DNA from: Cheilinus undulatus | Lineage: Eukaryota; Chordata; Actinopteri; Labriformes; Labridae | Assembly: GCF_018320785.1 (NCBI RefSeq) | Contig: NC_054871.1 | Coordinates: forward strand, 17,790,339-17,854,338 | DNA length: 64,000 nt | Direction: 5' to 3' | Shown: positions 54,801 to 64,000 of the stretch, one piece after another | Numbering within the stretch: position 1 is the first letter of the stretch | How the letters are laid out: every line of letters begins with the position of its first letter | Program-made: the position numbers and the translations under genes | Notes under the pieces: model-generated | Seen by the model: only the letters and a program-made list of their open reading frames with translations | The model's database searches: none | What the model was told of the DNA's origin: nothing

Positions 54801-57800
54801 AGCCATCCAAACCTACCTGGACCTATGTGAAAAAGTAATTTTCCCTCTTGTTAAATCATTAATTAACTGTGATTAACCACATGTTTTGGAAAGCTGAATT
54901 CAGCTTCTTCATCAACACCCAGGCCTGATTACTGCCAGACTTGTTGAATCAAGAAATCCCTTAAAGGTCACATATTATGCAAAATACACTTTTTCAGGCT
55001 TTTCTAACAAAAATATGTGCCCCTGCCCTGTCCACAAGCCCCCTAGGAATCAGAAAAGTCCGTTCTCAGATTGATGCTCCTCTCAGCTGGCAGCTGAGAG
55101 GAGGATGGGCCAGGTTTGAATCCAGCCTGTGGCCCCGTCATGCATGTCTCTCCCCGTGATGGTAGTGTGATGGGACTAGGACTAGGACTGCTTTGTTGCT
55201 CCAAGCCTGGACCAGGAGGACTTGCTGTGCACCATGAATTCTGCTCTCTACCAGGATATCCTGCAGGAGAATGTCCAGCCATCAGTCTGTGACCTCAAGC
55301 TCAAGCACACTTTGGTGATGTAGCAGGACAGTAACACACACCAGCAAGTATACGTCTGAATGGTTTAAAAAAAAAAATGAAGGTTTTGGAGTGGTCTAGT
55401 CAAAGTCTGGACTTAAATCCACCTTAGATGCTGTGCCATGACCTTAAACAGGCCATTCATGCTCTCAAACCCTCCATTAGGGCTTCATTAAAACAATTCT
55501 GCAAAGAAGAGTGGGCCAACATTCCTCCACAGCAATTTGAAAGACTCATTGCCAGTTATCGCAAATGCTCACAGTTGTTGATGTCGAGGGTGGCCCAAAC
55601 TGTTTTTAGGTGTGAGGGGCAGTTACTTTTACACATGGGGCCAGGTAGGCTTTTTCCCTTAATTAATGAAATCACCATTTAAAAACTGAGTTTTGTTTTT
55701 TTTACTGTGGCTATCTTTTAGAAAAATTAAAATTTGTTTTATCTGAGATATTTATGTGTGACAAATATGGAAAAAATCAGGAAGAGGACAGATCCTTTTT
55801 CACAGCACTGTTGTTCAATGGCAAATGTTTGAGTGCCATTACTGCATAAAAAATGTGCTTTGCTTTCATGGTAGAGATTATTTTTGGCACGAAAGACAGC
55901 TGAGACATATGCTGTGATTATTCTTTAATGTGTTCATGATTCTACAGGTTGTTAGCCAGACCAGTAAAGGATTATCAGTGCATGACCTCCCTTCAGAGTA
56001 CAAGGTACAAAAAAACTCAATACTATGTTTACCTGTATGACCTACTTGCCCTCAAGAAAATAATAATTGGGTTGGTAGCCTAGGAATTTCATTTGAGTTT
56101 TGTTTTGGTTCTAATTTTTTAAGCTCCTTGTTAATCCAGAAAGCTACTGACTCAAATTTACCCTTCAAGCAGATTCAGCTAATTCAGCTAATTATTCTTC
56201 CATCTTATTTATTCCTTTAGAGGCTTTTTGGCGAGGATTTACCATTGCAGCAGAGTGGTTTTGTCAGTGTCACAGAACTGGTCAGTGCCATGAGCGACAC
56301 CTTCCACCTGAAACCTGCAGGGAGCAACAGCGGACAACACTGGATAGTCATGGACCTGCAGAACAGTGACATCACAAAATCAGGTGTGCACATGCTTGGT
56401 GTGTTTCAACAATCCCAGTTCAGTGTTTTATTCTTCATTGTCATCATTAGATTTGGCAAAATGTAAGAGTTTGGTTTAAAGTTAGTGTAAAATAAATGGT
56501 GGACAATAGTGTTCATGTTTATGTAATTAGGTAATTAGACTCTGCTGTAACTGATGTATGTTATTGTAAATGTAAATGTCATCATGGAAGTGTCACTGAT
56601 TTTATTCCCTCAGTCTCCTCCATCTGCTTTAATCAATCTGTTAACAGTGTCTCATTAGGGGACTAGCCTGCAACTGACTTTGCATGCAGTTTTTTTCTGT
56701 CGATTGCAGTTATTACTACCATGTATGCTTCAAACTATGGGACAAAGTTATCTTAGGGAACAATGACTTTTAAATAAGTCAGGGATGTATTTTTTTCTTA
56801 TTTTGTAGAGTCTAAGGAGCCTGAGAGTTTTGAAAATGGTGATGGGGTGAAGCTACCATCAAGGGGCTTCTACTTCAGCTGTGGAGACTCTCCTTGGGAA
56901 GGAAAGCAGGAAGATGGTGATGAAAATGGCACAGACAATGATGAGGAAGATCTGGAGATCAATAACAATTCCAAGAGATATGAAATGGTTAGGCTACATC
57001 TCTTCTAACTTGAATATTTGAGAGCAAGAGGAAACTGAGTGGCCCAACCTTAGTCTCCGACACTTTTTGATACCACACAATTTGAAATTGAAATATTGAA
57101 AAAGTACCAGACTTAAAAAATGTATAGACGCTTAAAAAATAACCAATTGTCAATCAATTAAAGCTGCTCCTGTAGAAAGTAAGAAGTAGCTGTGATCTTA
57201 GGGATCCAAATTTTATATTTGTGTCTATACAAAGAGCAGAGGAGGTGACACTGTTAAACTTCCACAAATAAGTCGGCAAATGTTGTTAGTGGATTGCTCT
57301 TTATGTATTTGTGCAATTTATAGACTTTTGGCCTATTTGTACGAGACTAGTATTACCTAGGGACCTCTGGTCATTTGTTGTAGTCACGCAGGATGTTTGT
57401 GTTTTTAATCACGTATGAATCCACTATGTCTGTGCGCATCTGCAGCTTATCAGACAGAGAAGATGAGGGTAAAAAGGTCAAGAATCCATTCCATTAATGT
57501 GTGAGAGAAGTGAGATATATTGTGTTAAATATAAACCTTTTCTGTAATTTGTTATAGTTTTTTATGCAGTTTATGCTGTTTATATTGTTTTGCACTTTAT
57601 TAATCTTGGAACAGCCCTTCTTGTGCAGATCAGCTTCATCACTGAATGTTGAGCGAGTGAATGTTGTTTTATGCATGAAATGTACATCTAAAATTACAAG
57701 CCTAAGATCAGGCACTTGTAAAGAGAAGCTAGTAGAGACAGAGCAGAAGTACTGTGCTTATTTAAAGAGCAGCAGTGCAGCATGTTCATCTGGAAGGTTG

Positions 57801-60800
57801 AGTTTGAATAGATAAGTAAAATAAAGTCATTTTTAATATAATATAAATTTAAATGACAGAAAAGCACTACTAATAACCTATATGTGTCAAAGCTTTGGCA
57901 AGCTCCTGTGCAGCCTGTATTAATTTTTTCTATCAGAAAAAGGAACAGAAAAGCCACACAGAGCATAAAAACCCCCCACATAATTACCACCCTAAATGAC
58001 AGAGATGCCGATTAACATGGGATTAGTATTACCTGTGGAGCTCTCTGTGTGCTGAAACACGGTAGTTAATTTGCTCTGGAATTTTTACAGACATGGTCAT
58101 TTTGCACAGGATTATAAACACAGATGTCCTGCATGATTTTTACAGATTGACAGAGGTTCCCGGTTAATGCCACTTCTGTATGAATATGGCTAATGACTAC
58201 TATTTCTGATACCATAGTACTGAAAAGGATAAACATTTTTCGGATTTACTAGGTCATGTTGAATGTTAAAATTCTGGTAATGTGATAACCCATAAAATAA
58301 GCAATTAGAAAAATTATGATAATTGTTACACATGTTGTGAAATTACCCTGAATATAAATTAAGTCTCCTGTGAAGCATCCATCACCCTCGGTTTGCTTGT
58401 ATGTCTGCCTGTAGGTAGCCGATGTGTACCCTGCCATTCAGGTGCATTGCAGCCCTGGATTACCCCTTGATGCAATCCAGAGTCAGCGTCTAAAACCACC
58501 GACTCGCCATGCTGCTCGTGAGCTGATCCAAGTCATGGTGGAACATGTCAAGACACCGGGAGATTTTTACATCCGCTTTAACGAGCCTGAGAGCAGCCGA
58601 CTTTTGGAGGACATGATAATTGAAATGAGGTGTTGGGCTGGTCATTGGTAGATTATTTAAGACAGTGTTCAAAAATCATCTTGCTTCCAAGCTTTAAACG
58701 TCCCTAAAATTTCCATCAGCTCTGTCTCAGCTTATCAACTTCAACTTTGAGTTCTTTATGTTAGTGACATGTTTCTCTTTTCTCATCCAGACAATGTTAC
58801 ACGTGTCCCGAGGTATCAGAGCGCTACCGTCTCCCAGAGAAGTTTGTCCGACAAGGTCAGGTCTGCTGTGTGTCGCCCACAGGGATGTGGTTCTACAGAG
58901 TGGTGATCCATCAGGTCATCAGCCCCACTGAGGTGGAGGTGTACTATGTGGATTATGGCATGATGAATGTGGAACAGACTGCAGACCTCAAGTTTCTCAA
59001 GTACGAGCAACACAACTGATTATAAGCTAATCAGCACCTGCTTTATAGATGTTCTTCTAAAGTTTAAATCTATTTTTACAGGTCGTGTTATTCCGTCCTT
59101 CCAGCTCAAGCTGTTCCTTCATCACTGGCTGGAATTAAACCAACAACTGTGAGTTTGATATAAAATAGGTTTCAAGTGATTAAATTGCATGGCATTTACA
59201 GCAAACCACAACAGGTTAGCATATTAGCTAGCTGACTAGGCTGCTAATCACTAGATGATTGGCTGCTAAGTTATGTTATGTAAGAAACGTAGCATTGCCC
59301 TGTATGTTAAGATGAAATGAGATGACGCATGAATCAATTTAAATGACATTTTCATATACCTACTTCTATCACAGTAGTAAAATGTCTGATCTGTGTAACT
59401 TGCAGCCTTGTAAGCAAAGAAAGTATGATTGAAAAAAAATGACACTTGAATTTTTACATGTGTAGAGCATACTACTGCTGGGCAGTTAATTGAAAAACAA
59501 TGAATGAATTTATGTTAGTTTAATTTTGTGGAAAACACCAATAGATAGATAGATTTTATTTCAGACTCAGGGTAAATAAATTGAGCTATGATTAACATAA
59601 TCAACCTCGGTGATAAAGGTTTTTTTGATAATAGACACAGATAAAAACTTAAAATATTATCTTTATTATTGCAATAAGGAATATGATCATTAAAAGGAAT
59701 GATCACTTTTGTGACTTCTTTCAGATAAAGGTTAGTTTTTTAAAAAAACAACAGTCCGTGGTAGTTTTTGGTATAATATCTTTGTTGATGCTTAATTGTA
59801 ACTCATGTCTGGTGAGGAACTGATGTCAATGATGGTTTTTAAGGAAAAAATATCTGTTTAATCTTGAATCTTTATCAGCAGGTCAAACCAGGAAAATTTA
59901 TTTGAAAATGACCAGTCAAACTGAAATCAGCACCACTCTGGTTTAATTATTACAAGGGCATAAAACTGTTTAAAGAGAAAATAATTTTATAGATTAAGCC
60001 ACATAATTTTGTTCTGGAAGAACACAAGATTGATGCATTAAACTTTAAAATATACAAAATTTCACTTATTTGTTCTAGAATTGTACAAATATTTACAGCA
60101 CAAACTGAGGCAGGGGATGGAATAATCGTTCATTAACCGTAATCAATGAAAAGACTTCAGTCGTGATTATGATTTTTGCCATAATCTCCCAGCCCTAGAG
60201 CATACCATCTCTGCTGCTAAAGGTATTTTGACACAATTCAGGTTAAAGAAATATTGCACCTTGTGTGGTTTGAAAACTTCTCATGGTTTAGCTCTTGCAA
60301 ATGTAGTCACATCCAAACAGCCAAGCTGCAGATGTTACAAGTTGTTGTGTGACCACAGGTTTGTGAGAATAAAAATACTTTTGGTTCATCTCTTGCAGGG
60401 CAGCTGGACTGCAGAAGCCACGGCTTCCTTCAAAAAGCTGTGCTGTGATCGCACCCTGGTGGGCGCTCTGTATTGTTACACTGGAGATGTGCTGCAGCTC
60501 TACCTGTGTGATACACTCACTGAGGATGACATCTATTTGCACACTGTCCTGTTGAGCCAGGGCCATGGGACAGCCTGCAGCCCTGCAGCCAGTGCAGCAG
60601 TAAGAAATACACACAAACTTGCTCCATGTGGTCGTGACTGATACCATTGGTTGGCTGGTCGGTGTCCAATTGAGTCTTAAACTGTAGACAAAATGAGACA
60701 AAAACTAGTTTGATACAGCACAACACAAATACCTATGTAATCATTTTACAGCAACTTAGCTAAATTATTTTGAAGTTTTATCTGTGTTATGAGCTACTTT

Positions 60801-63800
60801 GACCAAAAAGAAAGTTAGATAGATCTGGCATGAGTAGAATATATAAACACACCTTTTTTATTCTTGATTTTAAAAATACTAATAACTTGTATTAATCCTT
60901 CCCTTTCTTTTGAGCCAGCTTTGCACCCAGCTCAATGCAGTCAGTCTCTACCTGGGGGAGGGAATGGTTGTCCTCCCAGAGGTAGTACAGGACACCAGAT
61001 TGTTCCCCCAGTCCTCAGACGTGCTTGCACAGTCCATGTCAGCCTCTCCAAAGGTAACACTTAAACATGAAAACACAGAGAGATAATGGCTTCTAATCTG
61101 TGTCTGAATCTGTGAGATTAAACTAAACTTAATTGGCTCTTTTGTGGATGTTTGAGGAGGATTTTTTAGCATTTTTCACACTAACCTGCTATATATGAGT
61201 GCACACTCTTTGTCTCTCTTTTCCCATCCTCTTCTGTCTTTTCTTTGTAGCTGTAAAGCTTTAATTCTCCACTGCCCTAAGCTCTTATCCTACCAGCCTT
61301 AGAGGACTGCCAGAGCTGCAGACCCATTGCACCACTACCCAATGGCATGCAGATACACACACAGTCAGTGGTAGCTGCAGTCCAGTATGGTTTCATGTAT
61401 TAGCACTGTTGTGTAGATCAAAGCTTGGTGTTGACAAAAAACTCAGTCAGTCAGTGAACAACTTAATGTGTGGTGCATTTCTTAAACTAAACAAACAAGA
61501 AAGGATATTTTTGCTATTAAAAGATGAATGGTAGACTGAGTAATGAATAAAACATTCAAATTTATAAATAAAGGTAAGACTAGAAAAAACAAAAAAAGTG
61601 ACAGGACAGTAAATGATAAATGAAACACAAACTAAGGTAACAGCAAAGCAACAAAGAAGCTTTTAAACAGTTGCAAGAGCAACTTAAAATTGAATGATGC
61701 TGCCATTATAAAGTGTCTGCAGGACTTGTGCATCATATTATGTAAAATGCGATACCAGTGTCAACACAGGCTGAACCGAGTAGCATGCTGTGTTATTATC
61801 TCATCTCAAAAACATTTGATGAAAGGAATTAATTGAATCTGATTTTGAAACTACATCCCAGAAGCTAAACCTCTAACTTAACGCTAACTTGCTGCAGGAA
61901 TTTTCTTCAGGCTTTGCAAAAAGTTTCACTCTGTCTTCAGGATGACCTGATTGTATTTTGAAGGTCACTGCTTAGTGCCATTCGGCCTAATGTTAATCCC
62001 TTGCTTATAAGATTAGTATACATCACATTACCACAGAAACCACCTTTGGTGGGAAATTTTCTAAAAGAGAAAAAAAATTAAGAGGCTGACAACAATCAGC
62101 AGGTGAACTTTCTGGATTTTATTGGCACCTGGCTTGGACACCCCTGTCCATGCCATCAGGGATGACAAGGGCAGAATATGAAGTATGTGTAATCTATGTG
62201 TTTTTTTATGTACAGCATGTAGCTATGTTACATAATAGGTCATATTTCTGAACCTCTTTTTCTTTGATGGCTAATTGTAGGGTCCTAAAACCCAGTTAAG
62301 ATGTACCTTTCTGCTCCAGGACAGGTTATGCCTGAATACAGTTGTTTTCAAGACACAGATAAGATGTTTATGACAGCCCTAAGGACTCTTGGTTACAAGC
62401 ACTGAAGGGGACACAGTTTTTCAGCAGGATTATATGGCACTGATGTCATCACAAAAGTCCCTGTGTGATGAAGACACATAGTTTCCCATCGCCCTCAGGA
62501 CAATGTAGAAGTTTACGTCAGGCACATACTAGTTTTTACGTGATTTTCCATCACACCACCCCGACCTTTCTTCTTTATCTACCACTATACTTTCACTGTC
62601 TGGCAATTATATACCACTGTAAGCATATAAAACAGGTGGTAACTCTAGTTTGACATTATTTTTCATATACTGAAGGCTCCTTAAAGTCTGACATAAAAAT
62701 CTGCACATAACCAAACATTTTGACATCAGGCTTTAGAAAACATAGATTGGTGCTTTCATAAATCTCTTAGTCTGTGAAGGCTAAAGGTAAAGGTTACTGG
62801 CCTTTTATGTTCTTAAATGCATTGCCAGCTGGAGTCATGTCCAGTATATAATATGGAAAAATGTGCAATATAACATACAGTTACAGCATGTATTTAATTT
62901 TCGTTTAACAAAGGGAAGTGTCCAATAATAGAACTGTTAGCTCTCAGTTGCATTTGTGAGCGATGAATCAGTATGAAAGAAACAAGAATTTTTGTTTCTG
63001 TCCTAGGTCAATGAAGAAGAAGAGGTGCCAGCCCTCGAGTATATTGGAGACCAAAAGAGCAGCGTCCACATTCAGGTATTGACACTGATCTTGTTTACAA
63101 CCATGCTACCACTGTTTTGTTTCCCCTGCATTTTCAAAAATCAAAGCTGTCAGTATGTTTGTCACACTTTTCTGAAATCTCACATCAGAACATCTCTTGA
63201 GATTTTTTTTTTGTCCTAACAGCAGCCTACAAAAGTTAATATTTACATTGTCTATCAGTCTAAATCTCTGTATAAGAAGAAGTGATTCAAGGTTGAACAT
63301 TATTCAACATCAGGGTGTATTGTTAGCCGAAGCTGAGAATGTATTCAGATGAATGTTTTCTCAACAAAGACTTAAAAACTATTAAATGTAGCCAAACACA
63401 TTTCTCCAACACTAAATTTAAATTTGACACAAGTCAAGAGGTACAGCTGCTAACAGACTAAAAAACCTAAGGTAGGAGAGCATTAAATAGTTTCAAAATA
63501 GATTTATTCAGTATTGACATGGAAGTAGAATTCAAGATTTAGGCAAACATCTTAAGCTGTTGAAAATTTTTTTTTTAAATAAAGGGTGAAATAATAATGC
63601 AGTAGGAGTTATCTAAAAAAACATCCTTAGGCTCCAGGCCTCGTCTGTCCTGTAGATTTTGAAAACGTTGCAATACACCTTTATTTGTAAATGAGAGATA
63701 TGTTGTAGGCCCGTCTTTGCCCATGTTTCATATCTCTTACTTCCTCTATTGGGGGGGAAGGGAAACAATATCATAGGTACACTGTGTAAAAAGTTTGAAC

Positions 63801-64000
63801 ATGCTATGAATTTCACATAGCTTTAGCTTTCAGGGAAATTCTGCTGTTATTTTCAATCCCACTGCATCATTCAGGCTCCTGATACCAGTCCATTTAATGC
63901 TCCTCTGGATGACGAGACCAACAACTGGAATATGAACTGGGCCTCACCTTCTATCAGATCCTCCACTCCAACCTCCAGTCCTCTCGCTCCTCCAGATCTG
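51252..64000 (+). CDS. tdrd5: Tudor domain-containing protein 5, 3' end off window
   Basis: TDRD5 is a germ-granule (nuage/chromatoid body) protein needed for piRNA-dependent transposon silencing and spermatogenesis. Exons: 51252-51480, 51614-51825, 53688-53994, 54210-54373, 54586-54669, 55948-56004, 56221-56383, 56809-56987, 58415-58629, 58791-59000, 59082-59148, 60399-60599, 60919-61053, 63007-63075, 63875 to the edge. All introns are GT-AG and the frame is open for 2418 nt (806 codons; human about 981). Three LOTUS/OST-HTH domains lie at about residues 4-77, 148-210 and 305-395, and an extended Tudor domain at about 466-629. [18 protein letters not shown] matches the human start, so the ATG at 51252 is chosen. 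It is divergent from nphs2. Confidence 0.95.
52042..53626 (-). mobile_element. Tc1-like transposon with IR/DR ends in a tdrd5 intron
   Basis: TA dinucleotides flank the element (52040-52041, 53627-53628). The outer ends are CAGGTACATCTCAAAAAATT and, in reverse, CAAGTACATCTAAAAAAATT. Inner direct repeats (TCTCAGAAAATTAGAATATT at 52224-52243 and its inverse at 53425-53444) make the IR/DR arrangement of fish Tc1 transposons, with inverted repeats of about 200 bp. The transposase is on the minus strand. The element is antisense to tdrd5. Confidence 0.93.
52473..53298 (-). pseudogene. Tc1 transposase, frameshifted near the N-terminus
   Basis: The natural start appears to be ATG at 53298 ([20 protein letters not shown]), but the frame shifts around 53230 inside the first helix-turn-helix. 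The rest is open from 53273 to 52473. The DDE catalytic residues are present: D in FSDENTF, D in [10 protein letters not shown] in [18 protein letters not shown] is the conserved Tc1 end motif, followed by a short diverged tail. The small deletion in the DNA-binding domain makes it a non-functional copy as read. Confidence 0.85.
53688..54373 (+). CDS. tdrd5: tdrd5 exons 3-4: second LOTUS domain and linker
   Basis: [40 protein letters not shown] and [15 protein letters not shown] form the second LOTUS domain. A Ser/Pro-rich linker follows, and exon 4 (54210-54373) reads [16 protein letters not shown] to FQERVLK. The phase-1 join TTVIPT-V avoids the stop seen in the unspliced frame. Confidence 0.92.
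54586..56383 (+). CDS. tdrd5: tdrd5 exons 5-7: third LOTUS domain
   Basis: [79 protein letters not shown]: a complete third LOTUS domain spread over exons of 84, 57 and 163 nt. The intron between the first two is expanded by a Tc1 remnant (54760-55815). Confidence 0.93.
54760..55815 (+). mobile_element. Remnant of a second Tc1-family element with nested repeats
   Basis: The left inner repeat (GGGCAAAAAGCCATCCAAAC-CTACCTGG) is the inverse of the right one (GGCCAGGTAGGCTTTTTCCC). Transposase fragments on the plus strand include [14 protein letters not shown] and [26 protein letters not shown]. About 200 bp at 54965-55165 look like other repeats nested inside: AAAGGTCACATATTATGCAA, then a SINE-like CCAGGTTTGAATCCAGCCTG. 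The left terminus and most of the transposase are lost. It is a different family from 52042-53626. Confidence 0.75.
56809..56987 (+). CDS. tdrd5: tdrd5 exon 8: acidic linker
   Basis: [20 protein letters not shown] continues into a Glu/Asp/Asn-rich segment and ends KRYEM. Joins LOTUS 3 to the Tudor part. Donor ATG|GTTAGG, phase 0. Confidence 0.88.
56988..58414 (+). other. tdrd5 intron 8, no feature seen
   Basis: About 1.4 kb of unique-looking AT-rich sequence between the acidic linker exon and the Tudor exons. No transposon end or coding frame is recognisable. Confidence 0.6.
58415..59148 (+). CDS. tdrd5: tdrd5 exons 9-11: extended Tudor domain
   Basis: Exon 9 gives [20 protein letters not shown], the SN-like lead-in of an extended Tudor. 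Exon 10 gives [40 protein letters not shown] and VDYGMMNVE, with the aromatic-cage positions (WFYR, YYVDYG) that bind symmetric dimethylarginine. Exon 11 gives [20 protein letters not shown]. Confidence 0.94.
59477..60196. mobile_element. Putative non-autonomous DNA element in tdrd5 intron 11
   Basis: The left end GCTGGGCAGTTAATTG and the right end in reverse GGGCTGGGAGATTATGG share GCTGGG(C/A)(A/G) termini, and the interior has CGTAATCAATGAAAAG-type motifs known from fish hAT-related repeats. It is 720 bp with no coding frame. Termini are eroded, so the limits are approximate. Confidence 0.5.
60399..61053 (+). CDS. tdrd5: tdrd5 exons 12-13: end of extended Tudor fold
   Basis: [60 protein letters not shown] is the C-terminal SN-like half (an LVG..DVL.LYLCDT pattern). 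Exon 13 reads [21 protein letters not shown] shadow open frame on the other strand is not a gene. Confidence 0.92.
61054..63006 (+). other. tdrd5 intron 13, no feature seen
   Basis: Two kilobases of intron without any recognisable repeat end or coding frame on either strand. Confidence 0.55.
63007..64000 (+). CDS. tdrd5: tdrd5 exons 14-15: C-terminal tail, cut by window edge
   Basis: Exon 14 (63007-63075) is acidic: [18 protein letters not shown]. Exon 15 starts at 63875 after CATTCAG with [20 protein letters not shown], then a Ser/Thr/Pro-rich stretch that is still open at the last base. Confidence 0.88.

Noticed and set aside
60288..60701. 137-codon minus-strand frame
   Set aside because: Antisense shadow of tdrd5 exon 12 and its flanks; no homology of its own.

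Overview
The window is nuclear DNA of a ray-finned fish, most likely a percomorph-type teleost. All four genes are split by GT-AG introns. Their proteins are recognisable vertebrate orthologues, the introns are short to moderate, and the spaces between exons carry typical fish repeats: Tc1 transposons, L2-like LINEs, short terminal-inverted-repeat elements and AT-rich simple repeats. I found no bacterial operon, CRISPR array, tRNA gene or rRNA gene.

Layout from left to right. (1) Minus strand, 4158-24733: crb1 (Crumbs homolog 1), nine exons from the signal peptide to the EGF repeats after the third laminin-G domain. The transmembrane and cytoplasmic exons lie off the left edge. (2) Plus strand, 26794-43451: axdnd1 (axonemal dynein light chain domain containing 1). 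The complete coding region is rebuilt here as 25 exons and 999 codons plus stop. (3) Minus strand, 44081-47914: nphs2 (podocin), complete in seven exons and 372 codons plus stop. (4) Plus strand, 51252 to the right edge: tdrd5, fifteen exons seen, with three LOTUS domains and one Tudor domain. Its 3' end is off the window. Every splice junction was checked for phase and the reading frames close across all exons.

crb1 and axdnd1 are divergent, with 2.1 kb between start codons. axdnd1 and nphs2 are convergent, with 0.6 kb between stop codons. nphs2 and tdrd5 are divergent. The four genes do not form a pathway: crb1 acts in apical polarity of epithelia and photoreceptors, axdnd1 in the sperm flagellum or cilia, nphs2 at the podocyte slit diaphragm, and tdrd5 in germ-line piRNA and transposon silencing. 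The axdnd1-nphs2-tdrd5 order matches human 1q25 as I remember it. crb1 lies elsewhere on human 1q, so its adjacency here is a lineage arrangement.

The most useful observations are these: an RFX X-box just upstream of axdnd1; a crb1 ectodomain lacking the N-terminal EGF repeats of human CRB1; an nphs2 gene with two human exons fused and a shortened, diverged C-terminal region; a sense-oriented LINE filling almost all of axdnd1 intron 8; two IR/DR Tc1 copies of one family in introns of axdnd1 and tdrd5; several repeat families present twice or more in the window; and a 0.6 kb imperfect AT-rich palindrome upstream of tdrd5. I saw no convincing sign of an undescribed multi-gene system.
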